Shown in pieces: positions 1-5,300 of a DNA stretch of 6,553 bases; the stretch's first letter is position 1, and every line of letters starts with the position of its first letter. This DNA is from Acidobacteriota bacterium (GTDB taxonomy: Bacteria; Acidobacteriota; Terriglobia; Terriglobales; SCQP01), in assembly GCA_021823305.1 (NCBI GenBank), contig JAKAOE010000113.1, positions 1 through 6,553 on the forward strand, given 5' to 3'. The translations under genes were made by a program, and so were the position numbers. The notes under the pieces were generated by a model. The model was not told where the DNA came from and did no database searches. It saw only the letters and a list, made by a program, of their open reading frames with translations.

Positions 1-93
1 GCCCTCCAGCGGGCCCGCGCGGAAGGCGCGGCGGAAGTCGGTCAGCAAACGGTGATGGCGGCCGATGGCGGCTGGTTCGGTGGGAAGAGCCAC
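1..93 (-). CDS. possible N-terminal fragment of an unidentified protein, cut by the left edge
   Basis: An open frame of 31 codons runs from a GTG at 93-91 to the window edge without a stop, beginning MALPTEPAAIGRHH and continuing through LLTDFRRAF. It lies 9 bp after the stop of the glycosyltransferase gene on the same strand, as expected for a third operon member. The other two minus frames are less convincing; one is stopped by TGA at 44-42. There is no clear Shine-Dalgarno sequence before the GTG, and in DNA this GC-rich a 31-codon open frame can arise by chance. I do not recognise the family. The true start could lie a few codons downstream at the TTG or CTG codons. The main support is position and strand. 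Confidence 0.3.
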   Translation of the reverse strand, partial: MALPTEPAAIGRHHRLLTDFRRAFRAGPLEG

Positions 94-102
94 CTTGTGA
101 GT

Positions 103-1644
103 CTATCCGAAGGACCTGGCTTGCACCGCTTTCCACGCCGCCGGCCAGGGCTCGCGCAGCGGGCCGCAGACAAAGATGTCGGGGTGGGAATCGCTCTCTT
201 CGTTGTGAATGCCGTAGCGGTTGCCATTGTGGCCGGCGAGGCGGCAGGCGTGGAAGGCGTCGGTCACCGCGGTCCGGCTCAGACCAAGGATGAGTTCGGT
301 CCGCGGCGGCGGGTTGCCGTAGCCGCGATACCACGCCGAGTTGACCGGGCTGATGGCCTGCGGCAGGCCGTAGTCGCGGCCGAGGATGTCAATCGCGCCG
401 GTCTCGCCGTAGTTGAAGGTCAGGATGGCGGCGTGGTCGCGCTCATCCGAAGGCATCTGGTCCCAGATCGCGGCGGTGGTGCGCACCAGTTCGTTCCATC
501 CGACCTCCTCGCGCAAATCGCCGTTATGGCGCAGCGCGTGGTTGGAGACGGAGACCGCGCCGAGCGGCAGGACCACGCGCGCCGCCAGGAAGCCGTTGGC
601 GGCAAGCAGCGCCACCGTCACCGCTTGCGCGGCGCGCGGCCAGTGCTTGGGCATGCGCCGGATCGCGAGCTCCCCGAAAACCGCGCCCGCGGCCAGCGCC
701 AGCGGGTAAACGGAGCCGGCGTAGTAGCCGCGGCCTTGCGAGAGCCAGAGCATCAGGACGACAAAGGCGAAGACGTAACCGAGGACGCGGAACCGGCGCT
801 GCGCGGGCAGGAACAGCCAGACGGCGCCGGACATCCAGAGCGGAGCAACGAGAAGCGGCGTGTTGATGGTGAACTGATCGGACCAGAAGGATGCGGTGCG
901 GCCTTCGCCGATGTCGCGGGCGTGGATGTAGCGCAGGAAGGTGAGCGAGACCCAGCTGTGGCGCGCCTGCCAGATGAGGTTCGGCAGCGCGATCGCGAAC
1001 GCCAGCGCCAGCCCGCACCACAGCCAGCGGCTGCGGAAGCATCGCCGCGCCGGCGTGAGCAGCAGGCCCAGGCAGAGCGCGACCAGGTAGAACACCATCG
1101 TGTACTTGGTCAGCAGGCCCAAGCCGGCGACGGCGCCGATGGCGATCCACATCCGCTCGTCGCCGCGGCGCAGGAGCCGCGCCACGCAATAGGCGAGCGC
1201 GATCATCCAGAGCAGGTCGAAGCTGGTGTACTGGAACTCGGTGGCGGAAAACATCGGCAGCGGCGAGACGGCGACGGCGAAGGCGGCCACGGTCTGCGCG
1301 AACCAACCGCCGCCCAGCTCGGCCGCGGTCATGCCGGTGAGCAGCAGCACCAGCATCTGCGCCACCACCGGCGCGAGCCGCAGCCAGCGCAGCGAGACGC
1401 CGAACAGCGCCATCGAAACGCGCTCGATCGCCGGCGTCAAGGGCGGATAGGCGACGAAGCCCCACGCCATATGCCGGGCGTCGTCGAGCACCTGCAACTC
1501 GTCGCGGTGAAACCCGAAGGCGCCGTTGGTGGCGATGTGCAGCGCGGCCACCGCCAGCGCGAGCGCGCCGAGCGCGCGCCAGGCGACCGCCGGCGCGGCG
1601 GTCGGCGCGGCGCATTCGAGTTCCGGGGTTGACGGGCTGGCCAA
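103..1644 (-). CDS. glycosyltransferase family 39 (PMT/ArnT-like) integral membrane protein
   Basis: A 513-residue polytopic inner-membrane protein of the GT39/PMT_2 type. Such enzymes transfer a sugar from a polyprenyl-phosphate donor to a lipid or protein acceptor on the outer face of the membrane; the donor and acceptor here cannot be told. After a first membrane segment (about residues 24-44) comes the conserved acidic pair in FHRDEL (D48, E49), the catalytic/metal-loop position of the family, then YPPLTPAIERV (67-77). Further hydrophobic segments fall near 92-110, 114-135, 143-155, 164-198, 207-224, 262-280, 288-302 and 310-327. The GLLTKYT (176-182) and GRGYYAGSVYP (304-314) stretches are typical of GT39 proteins. 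The C-terminal 150 residues are a soluble periplasmic-type domain. The start is a TTG; GGAGG at 1652-1648 lies 3 bases before it, which is tight. The gene follows queA after 14 bp and is probably co-transcribed with it. Confidence 0.88.
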   Translation of the reverse strand: MASPSTPELECAAPTAAPAVAWRALGALALAVAALHIATNGAFGFHRDELQVLDDARHMAWGFVAYPPLTPAIERVSMALFGVSLRWLRLAPVVAQMLVLLLTGMTAAELGGGWFAQTVAAFAVAVSPLPMFSATEFQYTSFDLLWMIALAYCVARLLRRGDERMWIAIGAVAGLGLLTKYTMVFYLVALCLGLLLTPARRCFRSRWLWCGLALAFAIALPNLIWQARHSWVSLTFLRYIHARDIGEGRTASFWSDQFTINTPLLVAPLWMSGAVWLFLPAQRRFRVLGYVFAFVVLMLWLSQGRGYYAGSVYPLALAAGAVFGELAIRRMPKHWPRAAQAVTVALLAANGFLAARVVLPLGAVSVSNHALRHNGDLREEVGWNELVRTTAAIWDQMPSDERDHAAILTFNYGETGAIDILGRDYGLPQAISPVNSAWYRGYGNPPPRTELILGLSRTAVTDAFHACRLAGHNGNRYGIHNEESDSHPDIFVCGPLREPWPAAWKAVQARSFG

Positions 1645-1658
1645 GCGCCTCCAGTCTA

Positions 1659-2723
1659 TCAGCGGATCAGCATGCAGTCGCCATAGCTGAGAAAGCGGTA
1701 ACCGGCGGCCAGCGCGTGGGCGTAGGCGCGGCGGACGGGATCGAGCCCGGCGAAAGCCGCGATCATCATCAGCAGCGTCGTGCGCGGGGCGTGGAAGTTG
1801 GTGAGCAGGGCGTCCACGGCTCGGAAGCGGCGGCCGGGATAAAGGAAAATCCGGGTGTCGCCGGATTGGGGCGTGAACGCCGCGCCCGGTTCGGGCGCGG
1901 CGGTTTCGAGCACGCGCGCGGCGGTGGTGCCGATGGCGACGATGCGGCGGCCGGCGGCGCGGGCGCGATTGAGCGCGGCGGCGGTTTCGGCGGAGAGCTC
2001 GAAGCGCTCGGCGTGCATGGGGTGGTCTTCGATCTCACTCACCTCCACCGGCTGGAAGGTGCCCAGACCGACGTGGAGGCGCACCGTCGTCCAGCCGACG
2101 CCGCGGGCGGCAAGGCGGGCGAGCAGATCAGGAGTGAAGTGCAGGCCCGCGGTGGGAGCGGCGGCGGAGCCGGCGGCGCGGGCGTAGATCGTCTGGTAGC
2201 GGTCGCGGTCGGCAGCTTCGTCGGGGCGATGGATATAGGGCGGCAGCGGCATGTGGCCGTGGCGCTCGATGGCGGCGGCGACGCCGCCGGGGGCGCGCAG
2301 CCGCAGCGTGCGCTCGCCGCGTTCGCCCACGGCGGCAACCTCGGCCTCGAATCCGGGCGCGAAAACAAGGCGCGCGCCGAGCGCGAGCTTGCGCGCCGGG
2401 CGCACCAGCGCGCGCCAGAGGCCGGCGCCGCCGCTTCCCTGCCCGGCATCCGCGTCGTCGGGGGCGGGTTCGAGCAGCAGCGCCTCCACCTCGCCGCCGC
2501 CCGGCTCGCGGCGGCCCAGCAGGCGGGCGGGCAGCACGCGGCTGTCGTTGGCCACCAGCAGATCGCCGCGGTCGAGCAGCTCGGGAAGCTCGCGGACGGC
2601 GCGGTCGTTGAGCCCGCCGCTGGCGCGGTCGACGACCAGCATGCGGGAGGCGTCGCGCTCGGGCAGGGGGCGCTGAGCGATGCGCCCGGGCGGCAGATCG
2701 TAGTCGAAAAGGTCGAGGCGCAT
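1659..2723 (-). CDS. queA: S-adenosylmethionine:tRNA ribosyltransferase-isomerase QueA
   Basis: A cytosolic enzyme of 354 residues, full length for the family. It transfers and isomerises the ribose of S-adenosylmethionine onto 7-aminomethyl-7-deazaguanine in tRNA, making epoxyqueuosine at the wobble position. Family motifs run in order: LLVANDSRVLPARLLG (55-70), YQTIYA...GSAAAPTAGLHFT (176-197), RLHVGLGTFQPV (215-226), HPMHAERFEL (234-243), LLTNFHAPRTTLLMMIAAFAG (307-327) and YRFLSYGDCMLI (342-353). The ATG at 2723 is chosen because the protein then begins MRLDLFDYDLP, as QueA proteins do. An in-frame upstream ATG near 2990 would add 89 residues of antisense aldolase sequence and is not credible. 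No Shine-Dalgarno precedes the ATG and only 28 bp separate it from the divergent aldolase. The protein carries the small insertion of family members near 87-101, here Gly/Ala/Asp-rich. Confidence 0.97.
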   Translation of the reverse strand: MRLDLFDYDLPPGRIAQRPLPERDASRMLVVDRASGGLNDRAVRELPELLDRGDLLVANDSRVLPARLLGRREPGGGEVEALLLEPAPDDADAGQGSGGAGLWRALVRPARKLALGARLVFAPGFEAEVAAVGERGERTLRLRAPGGVAAAIERHGHMPLPPYIHRPDEAADRDRYQTIYARAAGSAAAPTAGLHFTPDLLARLAARGVGWTTVRLHVGLGTFQPVEVSEIEDHPMHAERFELSAETAAALNRARAAGRRIVAIGTTAARVLETAAPEPGAAFTPQSGDTRIFLYPGRRFRAVDALLTNFHAPRTTLLMMIAAFAGLDPVRRAYAHALAAGYRFLSYGDCMLIR

Positions 2724-2751
2724 CCCGGTGTATTCAGCATAAACTGGCGGA
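2724..2751. promoter_or_regulatory. 28-bp divergent promoter region between queA and the aldolase gene
   Basis: The whole intergenic space between two divergent start codons is 28 bp and is AT-richer than its surroundings. On the plus strand TAAACT (2740-2745) is a possible -10 box whose expected start of transcription is at or next to the A of the aldolase ATG (2752). On the minus strand TATGCT (2741-2736) is a possible -10 for queA, leaving a leader of a few bases. The two boxes overlap. Neither gene has a Shine-Dalgarno sequence at proper distance, so both transcripts may be leaderless or nearly so. No convincing -35 boxes are seen, so this is a weak prediction. Confidence 0.35.
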
Positions 2752-3534
2752 ATGACGGGCGAGGAAGCGGCGGCGCGCCGCGACATCCTGCGCATCGGCG
2801 CCTTGCTGCACCAGAAGGGGCTGGTGGCGGCCAGCGACGGCAATATCTCCGTGCGGCTGGAGGAGAACCGCATCCTGGCCACGCCCACCTCGATGAGCAA
2901 GGGAATGATGGAGCCGGACGACCTGGTGGTCACCGACCTCGAGGGCAACAAGCTCGAAGGCCGGCGCAACCCCTCGAGCGAAATGGCCATGCACTTGCTG
3001 ATCTACCGCCTGCGGCCGGAGGTGCAGGGCGTGGTGCACGCGCATCCGCCGGCGGCAACCGGGTTCGCCGCGGCGGGGATGCCGCTCAATCAGGCGCTGC
3101 TGGCGGAGGTGGTGCTGGCGCTGGGGTGCATTCCGCTGGCGGAGTACGGCACGACCGGCACGCCGGAGCTCTCGGCGACGCTGCGGCCGCTGATCCCGCA
3201 TTACGACGCCATCCTGATGGCGAACCACGGCGTGGTGACCTACGGCGAAGACGTGATGAAGGCGTACTTCAAGATGGAGACCGTGGAACACTTCGCGCGC
3301 ATCGCGCTGGTGACGCACATCCTGGGGCGGCAGAACCTGCTCGACCGCGAGCAGGTGGGCAAGCTGCTGGAGGCGCGGCAGCGCTACGAGGGCGTGACCA
3401 GCGCGGCGGCGCTGGGACCAAGCTGCCCGGTGGTGCGGGATGACCGCGGCGCGCTGGCGCCGCCGGCTTCCGCGGCGCTTCCGGCCGCGAATGGCGCCGG
3501 CAACGGCGCCGGAAATGCCAAGCGCAGATGGTGA
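2752..3534 (+). CDS. class II aldolase/adducin-domain protein (L-fuculose/L-rhamnulose-phosphate aldolase type), candidate BMC cargo
   Basis: A 260-residue zinc-dependent aldolase. The family splits L-fuculose- or L-rhamnulose-1-phosphate into dihydroxyacetone phosphate and L-lactaldehyde, though the substrate is not fixed by sequence. Visible motifs: SDGNIS (28-33, phosphate loop), SSEMAMH with the catalytic acid E77, [10 protein letters not shown] with zinc ligands H96 and H98, and ANHGVV with the third ligand H159. All key residues are intact. The core, comparable with the roughly 215-residue FucA, ends near residue 213. A 47-residue tail follows, rich in Ala, Gly, Pro and Asn, with a duplicated NGAG unit and the end KRRW. 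BMC cargo often has such a linker, but I see no clear amphipathic targeting helix here. The BMC shell cluster starts 158 bp downstream on the same strand, pointing to a microcompartment role, although a terminator-like hairpin lies between. Some class II members are decarboxylases, dehydratases or epimerases, so the exact reaction is open. Confidence 0.9.
   Translation: MTGEEAAARRDILRIGALLHQKGLVAASDGNISVRLEENRILATPTSMSKGMMEPDDLVVTDLEGNKLEGRRNPSSEMAMHLLIYRLRPEVQGVVHAHPPAATGFAAAGMPLNQALLAEVVLALGCIPLAEYGTTGTPELSATLRPLIPHYDAILMANHGVVTYGEDVMKAYFKMETVEHFARIALVTHILGRQNLLDREQVGKLLEARQRYEGVTSAAALGPSCPVVRDDRGALAPPASAALPAANGAGNGAGNAKRRW
3490..3516 (+). repeat. two-copy 12-bp tandem repeat inside the aldolase tail
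   Basis: AATGGCGCCGGC (3490-3501) is followed directly by AACGGCGCCGGA (3502-3513), two near-identical 12-bp units encoding NGAG twice, then one more Asn codon. It lies in the low-complexity C-terminal tail and probably arose by slippage. It could vary in copy number between strains. Confidence 0.55.
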
Positions 3535-3554
3535 AGGTGGCTCGGCCACCTTTT
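3534..3554 (+). terminator. intrinsic terminator-like hairpin directly after the aldolase stop
   Basis: AAGGTGGC (3534-3541) and GCCACCTT (3545-3552) form a perfect 8-bp stem with a TCG loop, followed by a short T-run (TTTT, 3551-3554, partly in the stem). It begins on the last base of the aldolase stop codon. The T-run is short, so termination may be partial. Such a partial terminator would separate aldolase expression from the shell operon while allowing some read-through. Confidence 0.5.
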
Positions 3555-3668
3555 GCTCAAGCCGCCCTCCCGTTGGTCGGGCTGTGGCCGTGCTTCGATC
3601 CCCGGCAACGGATGCCCGCTGGCGCTCAGGGCGTCTCGAAGTTGCCGCGACGGGCGGAGAAACTGCGG

Positions 3669-3687
3669 TACAATCCGGCGGGAGGGG
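3669..3687 (+). promoter_or_regulatory. -10 box and ribosome binding site of the BMC shell operon
   Basis: TACAAT (3669-3674) matches the -10 consensus TATAAT at five of six positions. It lies 18 bases before the ATG of the hexameric shell gene, with GGAGGGG (3681-3687) as a strong Shine-Dalgarno sequence ending 5 bases before that ATG. A possible -35, TTGCCG (3642-3647), is 21 bases upstream of the -10, longer than the usual 17. The leader would be about 11-13 bases. This supports independent transcription of the shell genes. Confidence 0.45.
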
Positions 3688-3692
3688 ACACG

Positions 3693-3995
3693 ATGGCGGA
3701 CATCGGCGGCGAAGCGTGGGGGATGGTCGAGACCAAGGGGCTGGTGGCCATGATCGAGGCCGCCGACGCCATGGTTAAGGCGGCGAACGTCACCCTGGTG
3801 GGCTGGGAGAAAAAGATCGGCGCTGGGCTGGTCACCGCCATCGTACAGGGCGAAACCGCGGCGGTGAAGGCGGCCACCGACGCCGGCGCGGCGGCGGCGC
3901 GGCGCGTGGGCGAAGTGGTTTCGGTGCACGTGATTCCGCGGCCGGCGGAGGGGCTGCACAAGGCGGTGCCGCTGCAGGGGCTGCCCAACGCCTGA
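3693..3995 (+). CDS. BMC-domain hexameric shell protein (BMC-H, PduA/PduJ-like)
   Basis: A 100-residue protein with a single BMC domain (Pfam PF00936 type). Such proteins form flat hexamers that tile the facets of a microcompartment and pass metabolites through a central pore. It reads like PduA/PduJ throughout: [24 protein letters not shown] (10-33), [12 protein letters not shown] (58-69), [12 protein letters not shown] (73-84). The pore-loop region is [10 protein letters not shown] (36-45), which appears to have one residue more between VG and IGxG than PduA, EutM or CsoS1A as I recall them. The ATG at 3693 is chosen because of the good GGAGG 7 bases upstream and because the family begins just before this MVETKG block. 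The open frame continues upstream to the aldolase end, but that part has no family resemblance. It is the first gene of the shell cluster and sits 28 bp before the first vertex gene. Confidence 0.96.
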   Translation: MADIGGEAWGMVETKGLVAMIEAADAMVKAANVTLVGWEKKIGAGLVTAIVQGETAAVKAATDAGAAAARRVGEVVSVHVIPRPAEGLHKAVPLQGLPNA

Positions 3996-4023
3996 GCGCC
4001 GCGGCGCCCTGGCCTGAGACGGC

Positions 4024-4293
4024 ATGCAACTCGCCCGCGTTATCGGCACCGTGGTCGCCACGCGCAAGGACCCGCGCCTGGAGGGGTTCAAGCTGCTGGT
4101 GGTGCGGCTGCAGAGCGCCGAAGGCAAGGACGAAGCCGGCTACGTGGTCGCGGTGGACATGGTGGGCGCGGGCGCGGGCGAGCGCGTGTTGATCGTCCAG
4201 GGCAGCTCGGCGCGCATGGCGCGCGACGGGCAGGACAAGCCGATTGACGCCGCCATCGTGGGCATCGTGGATACGGTGGAGGCCTCGGGATAG
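4024..4293 (+). CDS. BMC vertex protein 1 (EutN/CcmL family, BMC-P)
   Basis: An 89-residue protein of the EutN/CcmL family (Pfam PF03319), whose pentamers cap the vertices of the polyhedral shell. Family marks are [15 protein letters not shown] (3-17), [10 protein letters not shown] (19-28), [23 protein letters not shown] (42-64) and [14 protein letters not shown] (73-86). The GSSAR loop is the classical version, as in CcmL/EutN and the Haliangium-type BMC-P. The length is normal and no targeting or signal sequence is seen. The Shine-Dalgarno is weak (GAGACGG close to the ATG), so translation may depend on coupling with the upstream hexamer gene. The next vertex gene starts 3 bp after its stop. 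Confidence 0.95.
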   Translation: MQLARVIGTVVATRKDPRLEGFKLLVVRLQSAEGKDEAGYVVAVDMVGAGAGERVLIVQGSSARMARDGQDKPIDAAIVGIVDTVEASG

Positions 4294-4296
4294 CCG

Positions 4297-4602
4297 ATGT
4301 TTCTGGCGCGCGTCACCGGAACCGTGGTCGCGACCGTGAAGGACGAGGCGCTGCGCGCGCGCAAGCTGCTGGTGGTGCGTCCGCTCGACGCGCACGGGCG
4401 CCCGCAGGCGCGCACGCTGGTCGCCGTGGACGCGGTGGGCGCGGGCGCCGGCGAGACCGTCTACTGCTGCCGCGGCAAGGAAGCCAGCTTCCCTTGGTTG
4501 CCGGAAACGGTGCCGTCGGATGCCAGCATCGTCGGCATCGTGGACCCGGCGGCGAACCCCGGACTGGTCGCGGCGAACGCCAACGGCGAGGGACGCGCAT
4601 GA
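4297..4602 (+). CDS. BMC vertex protein 2 (EutN/CcmL family, BMC-P), variant loop
   Basis: A 101-residue EutN/CcmL-family pentamer protein. It starts FLARVTGTVVATVKDEAL and carries KLLVVRPLD (23-31) and VAVDAVGAGAGETV (42-55). It differs from its neighbours after that point: a vicinal cysteine pair (C57-C58) and the loop GKEASFPWLPETVPSDASIVGIVD (60-83) replace the GSSAR version. It also has an extra C-terminal tail of about 18 residues (PAANPGL to GEGRA). This sequence type marks it as a separate pentamer class rather than a recent copy. It begins 3 bp after vertex protein 1 with only a weak CGGGA ribosome binding site. Its TGA overlaps the ATG of the next gene as ATGA, so the two are translationally coupled. 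Confidence 0.94.
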   Translation: MFLARVTGTVVATVKDEALRARKLLVVRPLDAHGRPQARTLVAVDAVGAGAGETVYCCRGKEASFPWLPETVPSDASIVGIVDPAANPGLVAANANGEGRA

Positions 4603-4883
4603 TCCTGGCGCGCGTGACCGGCGAAGTGGTGGCGACGCAGAAGCACGCCAGCCAGGAGGGCCGCAAGCTGCTGCTGGTCGAGCCGGAGGCGTTCGCCGGC
4701 GCGCGGGCGCACGGCGCTCCGCCCGGCCTGATCGCGCTGGATGCGGTCGGCGCGGGCGTGGGCGAGCGCGTGCTCGTGGTGCTCGACGGCTACGCCGCCA
4801 TGACCGCCGTCGGCCGCCCCATGTCGCCGATCGACGCGGCGGTCATTGGCATCATCGACCGCGTGGACGCGCTGGGAACCTGA
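4599..4883 (+). CDS. BMC vertex protein 3 (EutN/CcmL family, BMC-P)
   Basis: A 94-residue EutN/CcmL-family protein starting MILARVTGEVVATQKH. It continues through GRKLLLVEPE (21-30), IALDAVGAGVGERVLVVLDG (45-64), and AVGRPMSPIDAAVIGIIDRVD (70-90). The ATG at 4599 is chosen because the family's N-terminal strand begins exactly there, GAGGGA lies 5 bases before it, and it overlaps the previous stop as ATGA. The frame is open further upstream but without family resemblance. Its loop (DGYAAMTAVGRPMSPIDA) differs from both other vertex proteins, so the locus carries three distinct pentamer types, a pattern also known from the Haliangium and planctomycete BMC loci. It is the last shell gene in the window. 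Confidence 0.94.
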   Translation: MILARVTGEVVATQKHASQEGRKLLLVEPEAFAGARAHGAPPGLIALDAVGAGVGERVLVVLDGYAAMTAVGRPMSPIDAAVIGIIDRVDALGT

Positions 4884-4929
4884 GGAACGACGCAGCCGAT
4901 GGGCCGTGGTTGGGGCCGGCCGGTTGCGC

Positions 4930-4949
4930 CTATGCCAAATGTGGCATAG
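4930..4949. promoter_or_regulatory. perfect inverted repeat, probable operator of the XRE regulator
   Basis: CTATGCCA (4930-4937) and TGGCATAG (4942-4949) are exact reverse complements separated by AATG. The site stands 20 bp before the GTG start of the helix-turn-helix gene, in an AT-richer patch. Antitoxin-type regulators of this group commonly repress their own promoter through such dyads. The symmetry is seen directly; the operator role is inferred. There is no T-run after it, which speaks against a terminator. Confidence 0.6.
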
Positions 4950-4968
4950 CATCGAATTGGTTGCGGAA

Positions 4969-5298
4969 GTGAAAGACAAAGTTCCGGTTCAGCACGGCAG
5001 TGGAAACGTATTCGCCGACCTCGGTCTGCCGGATGCCGAAGAGCGGCTTGCCAAAGCCGCACTCGCGGTCCGCATCGGTGAGGCAATCCAGTCGCTGCGG
5101 CTGACGCAGGCGCAGGCGGCGCGGCGGCTGGGCGCGGATCAACCCAAAATTTCGCGCCTGCTGCGCGGGCAGCTTTCCGGCTTTTCCACCGAGCGCTTGC
5201 TCCACTTCCTGACTCTTTTGGGCCGCGACATCGAAATCGTGATAAGCCACGCGCCGCCTTCGCGCCACGTCGGTCGCGTACACGTGGCGGGCGCCTGA
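4969..5298 (+). CDS. XRE-family helix-turn-helix protein, HigA-like antitoxin type (HTH_37-like), without a toxin partner
   Basis: A 109-residue DNA-binding protein if started at GTG 4969. It has the layout of short HigA-type antitoxins: GSGNVFADLGLPDAEERLAKA (10-30), a helix-turn-helix around LTQAQAARRLGADQPKISRLLRG (45-67), then LSGFSTERLLHFLTLLGRDIEI (69-90) and a basic tail. The usual toxin (RelE/Gp49-like) would be expected directly upstream, but only 85 bp separate this gene from the last shell gene and no toxin frame fits there. An alternative ATG at 4939 would add 10 residues (MWHSIELVAE), but it sits in the centre of the inverted repeat 4930-4949 and lacks a Shine-Dalgarno sequence. 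The GTG also has a poor ribosome binding site. It may act as a stand-alone regulator of itself and of the sugar transporter that starts 2 bp after its stop. Confidence 0.85.
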   Translation: MKDKVPVQHGSGNVFADLGLPDAEERLAKAALAVRIGEAIQSLRLTQAQAARRLGADQPKISRLLRGQLSGFSTERLLHFLTLLGRDIEIVISHAPPSRHVGRVHVAGA

Positions 5299-5300
5299 AA

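Noticed and set aside
52..1632. A 526-codon open frame on the plus strand opposite the glycosyltransferase
   Set aside because: It is antisense to a recognisable GT39 protein and its translation is Arg/Gly/His/Gln-rich without any family motif, as expected from high GC.
2724..2990. An 89-residue N-terminal extension of QueA from an upstream ATG
   Set aside because: The extension is antisense to aldolase coding sequence and lacks similarity to QueA; MRLDLFDYDLP at 2723 is the normal N-terminus.
1629..3443. A 604-codon open frame on the plus strand across queA and into the aldolase
   Set aside because: It is antisense to queA and then out of frame with the aldolase; both true genes have full family motifs. 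The length is a composition effect.
3528..3692. An upstream extension of the hexameric shell protein, or a fusion with the aldolase end
   Set aside because: The added 55 residues do not resemble a BMC protein, cross the terminator-like hairpin, and the strong ribosome binding site points to the ATG at 3693.
3996..4007. The 12-bp palindrome GCGCCGCGGCGC between BMC-H and the first BMC-P gene
   Set aside because: It consists only of G and C in a region where such palindromes are frequent by chance; it has no loop or T-run.
3384..4127. A 247-codon minus-strand open frame over the aldolase end and BMC-H gene
   Set aside because: It is antisense to clear coding sequence and shows no motif.
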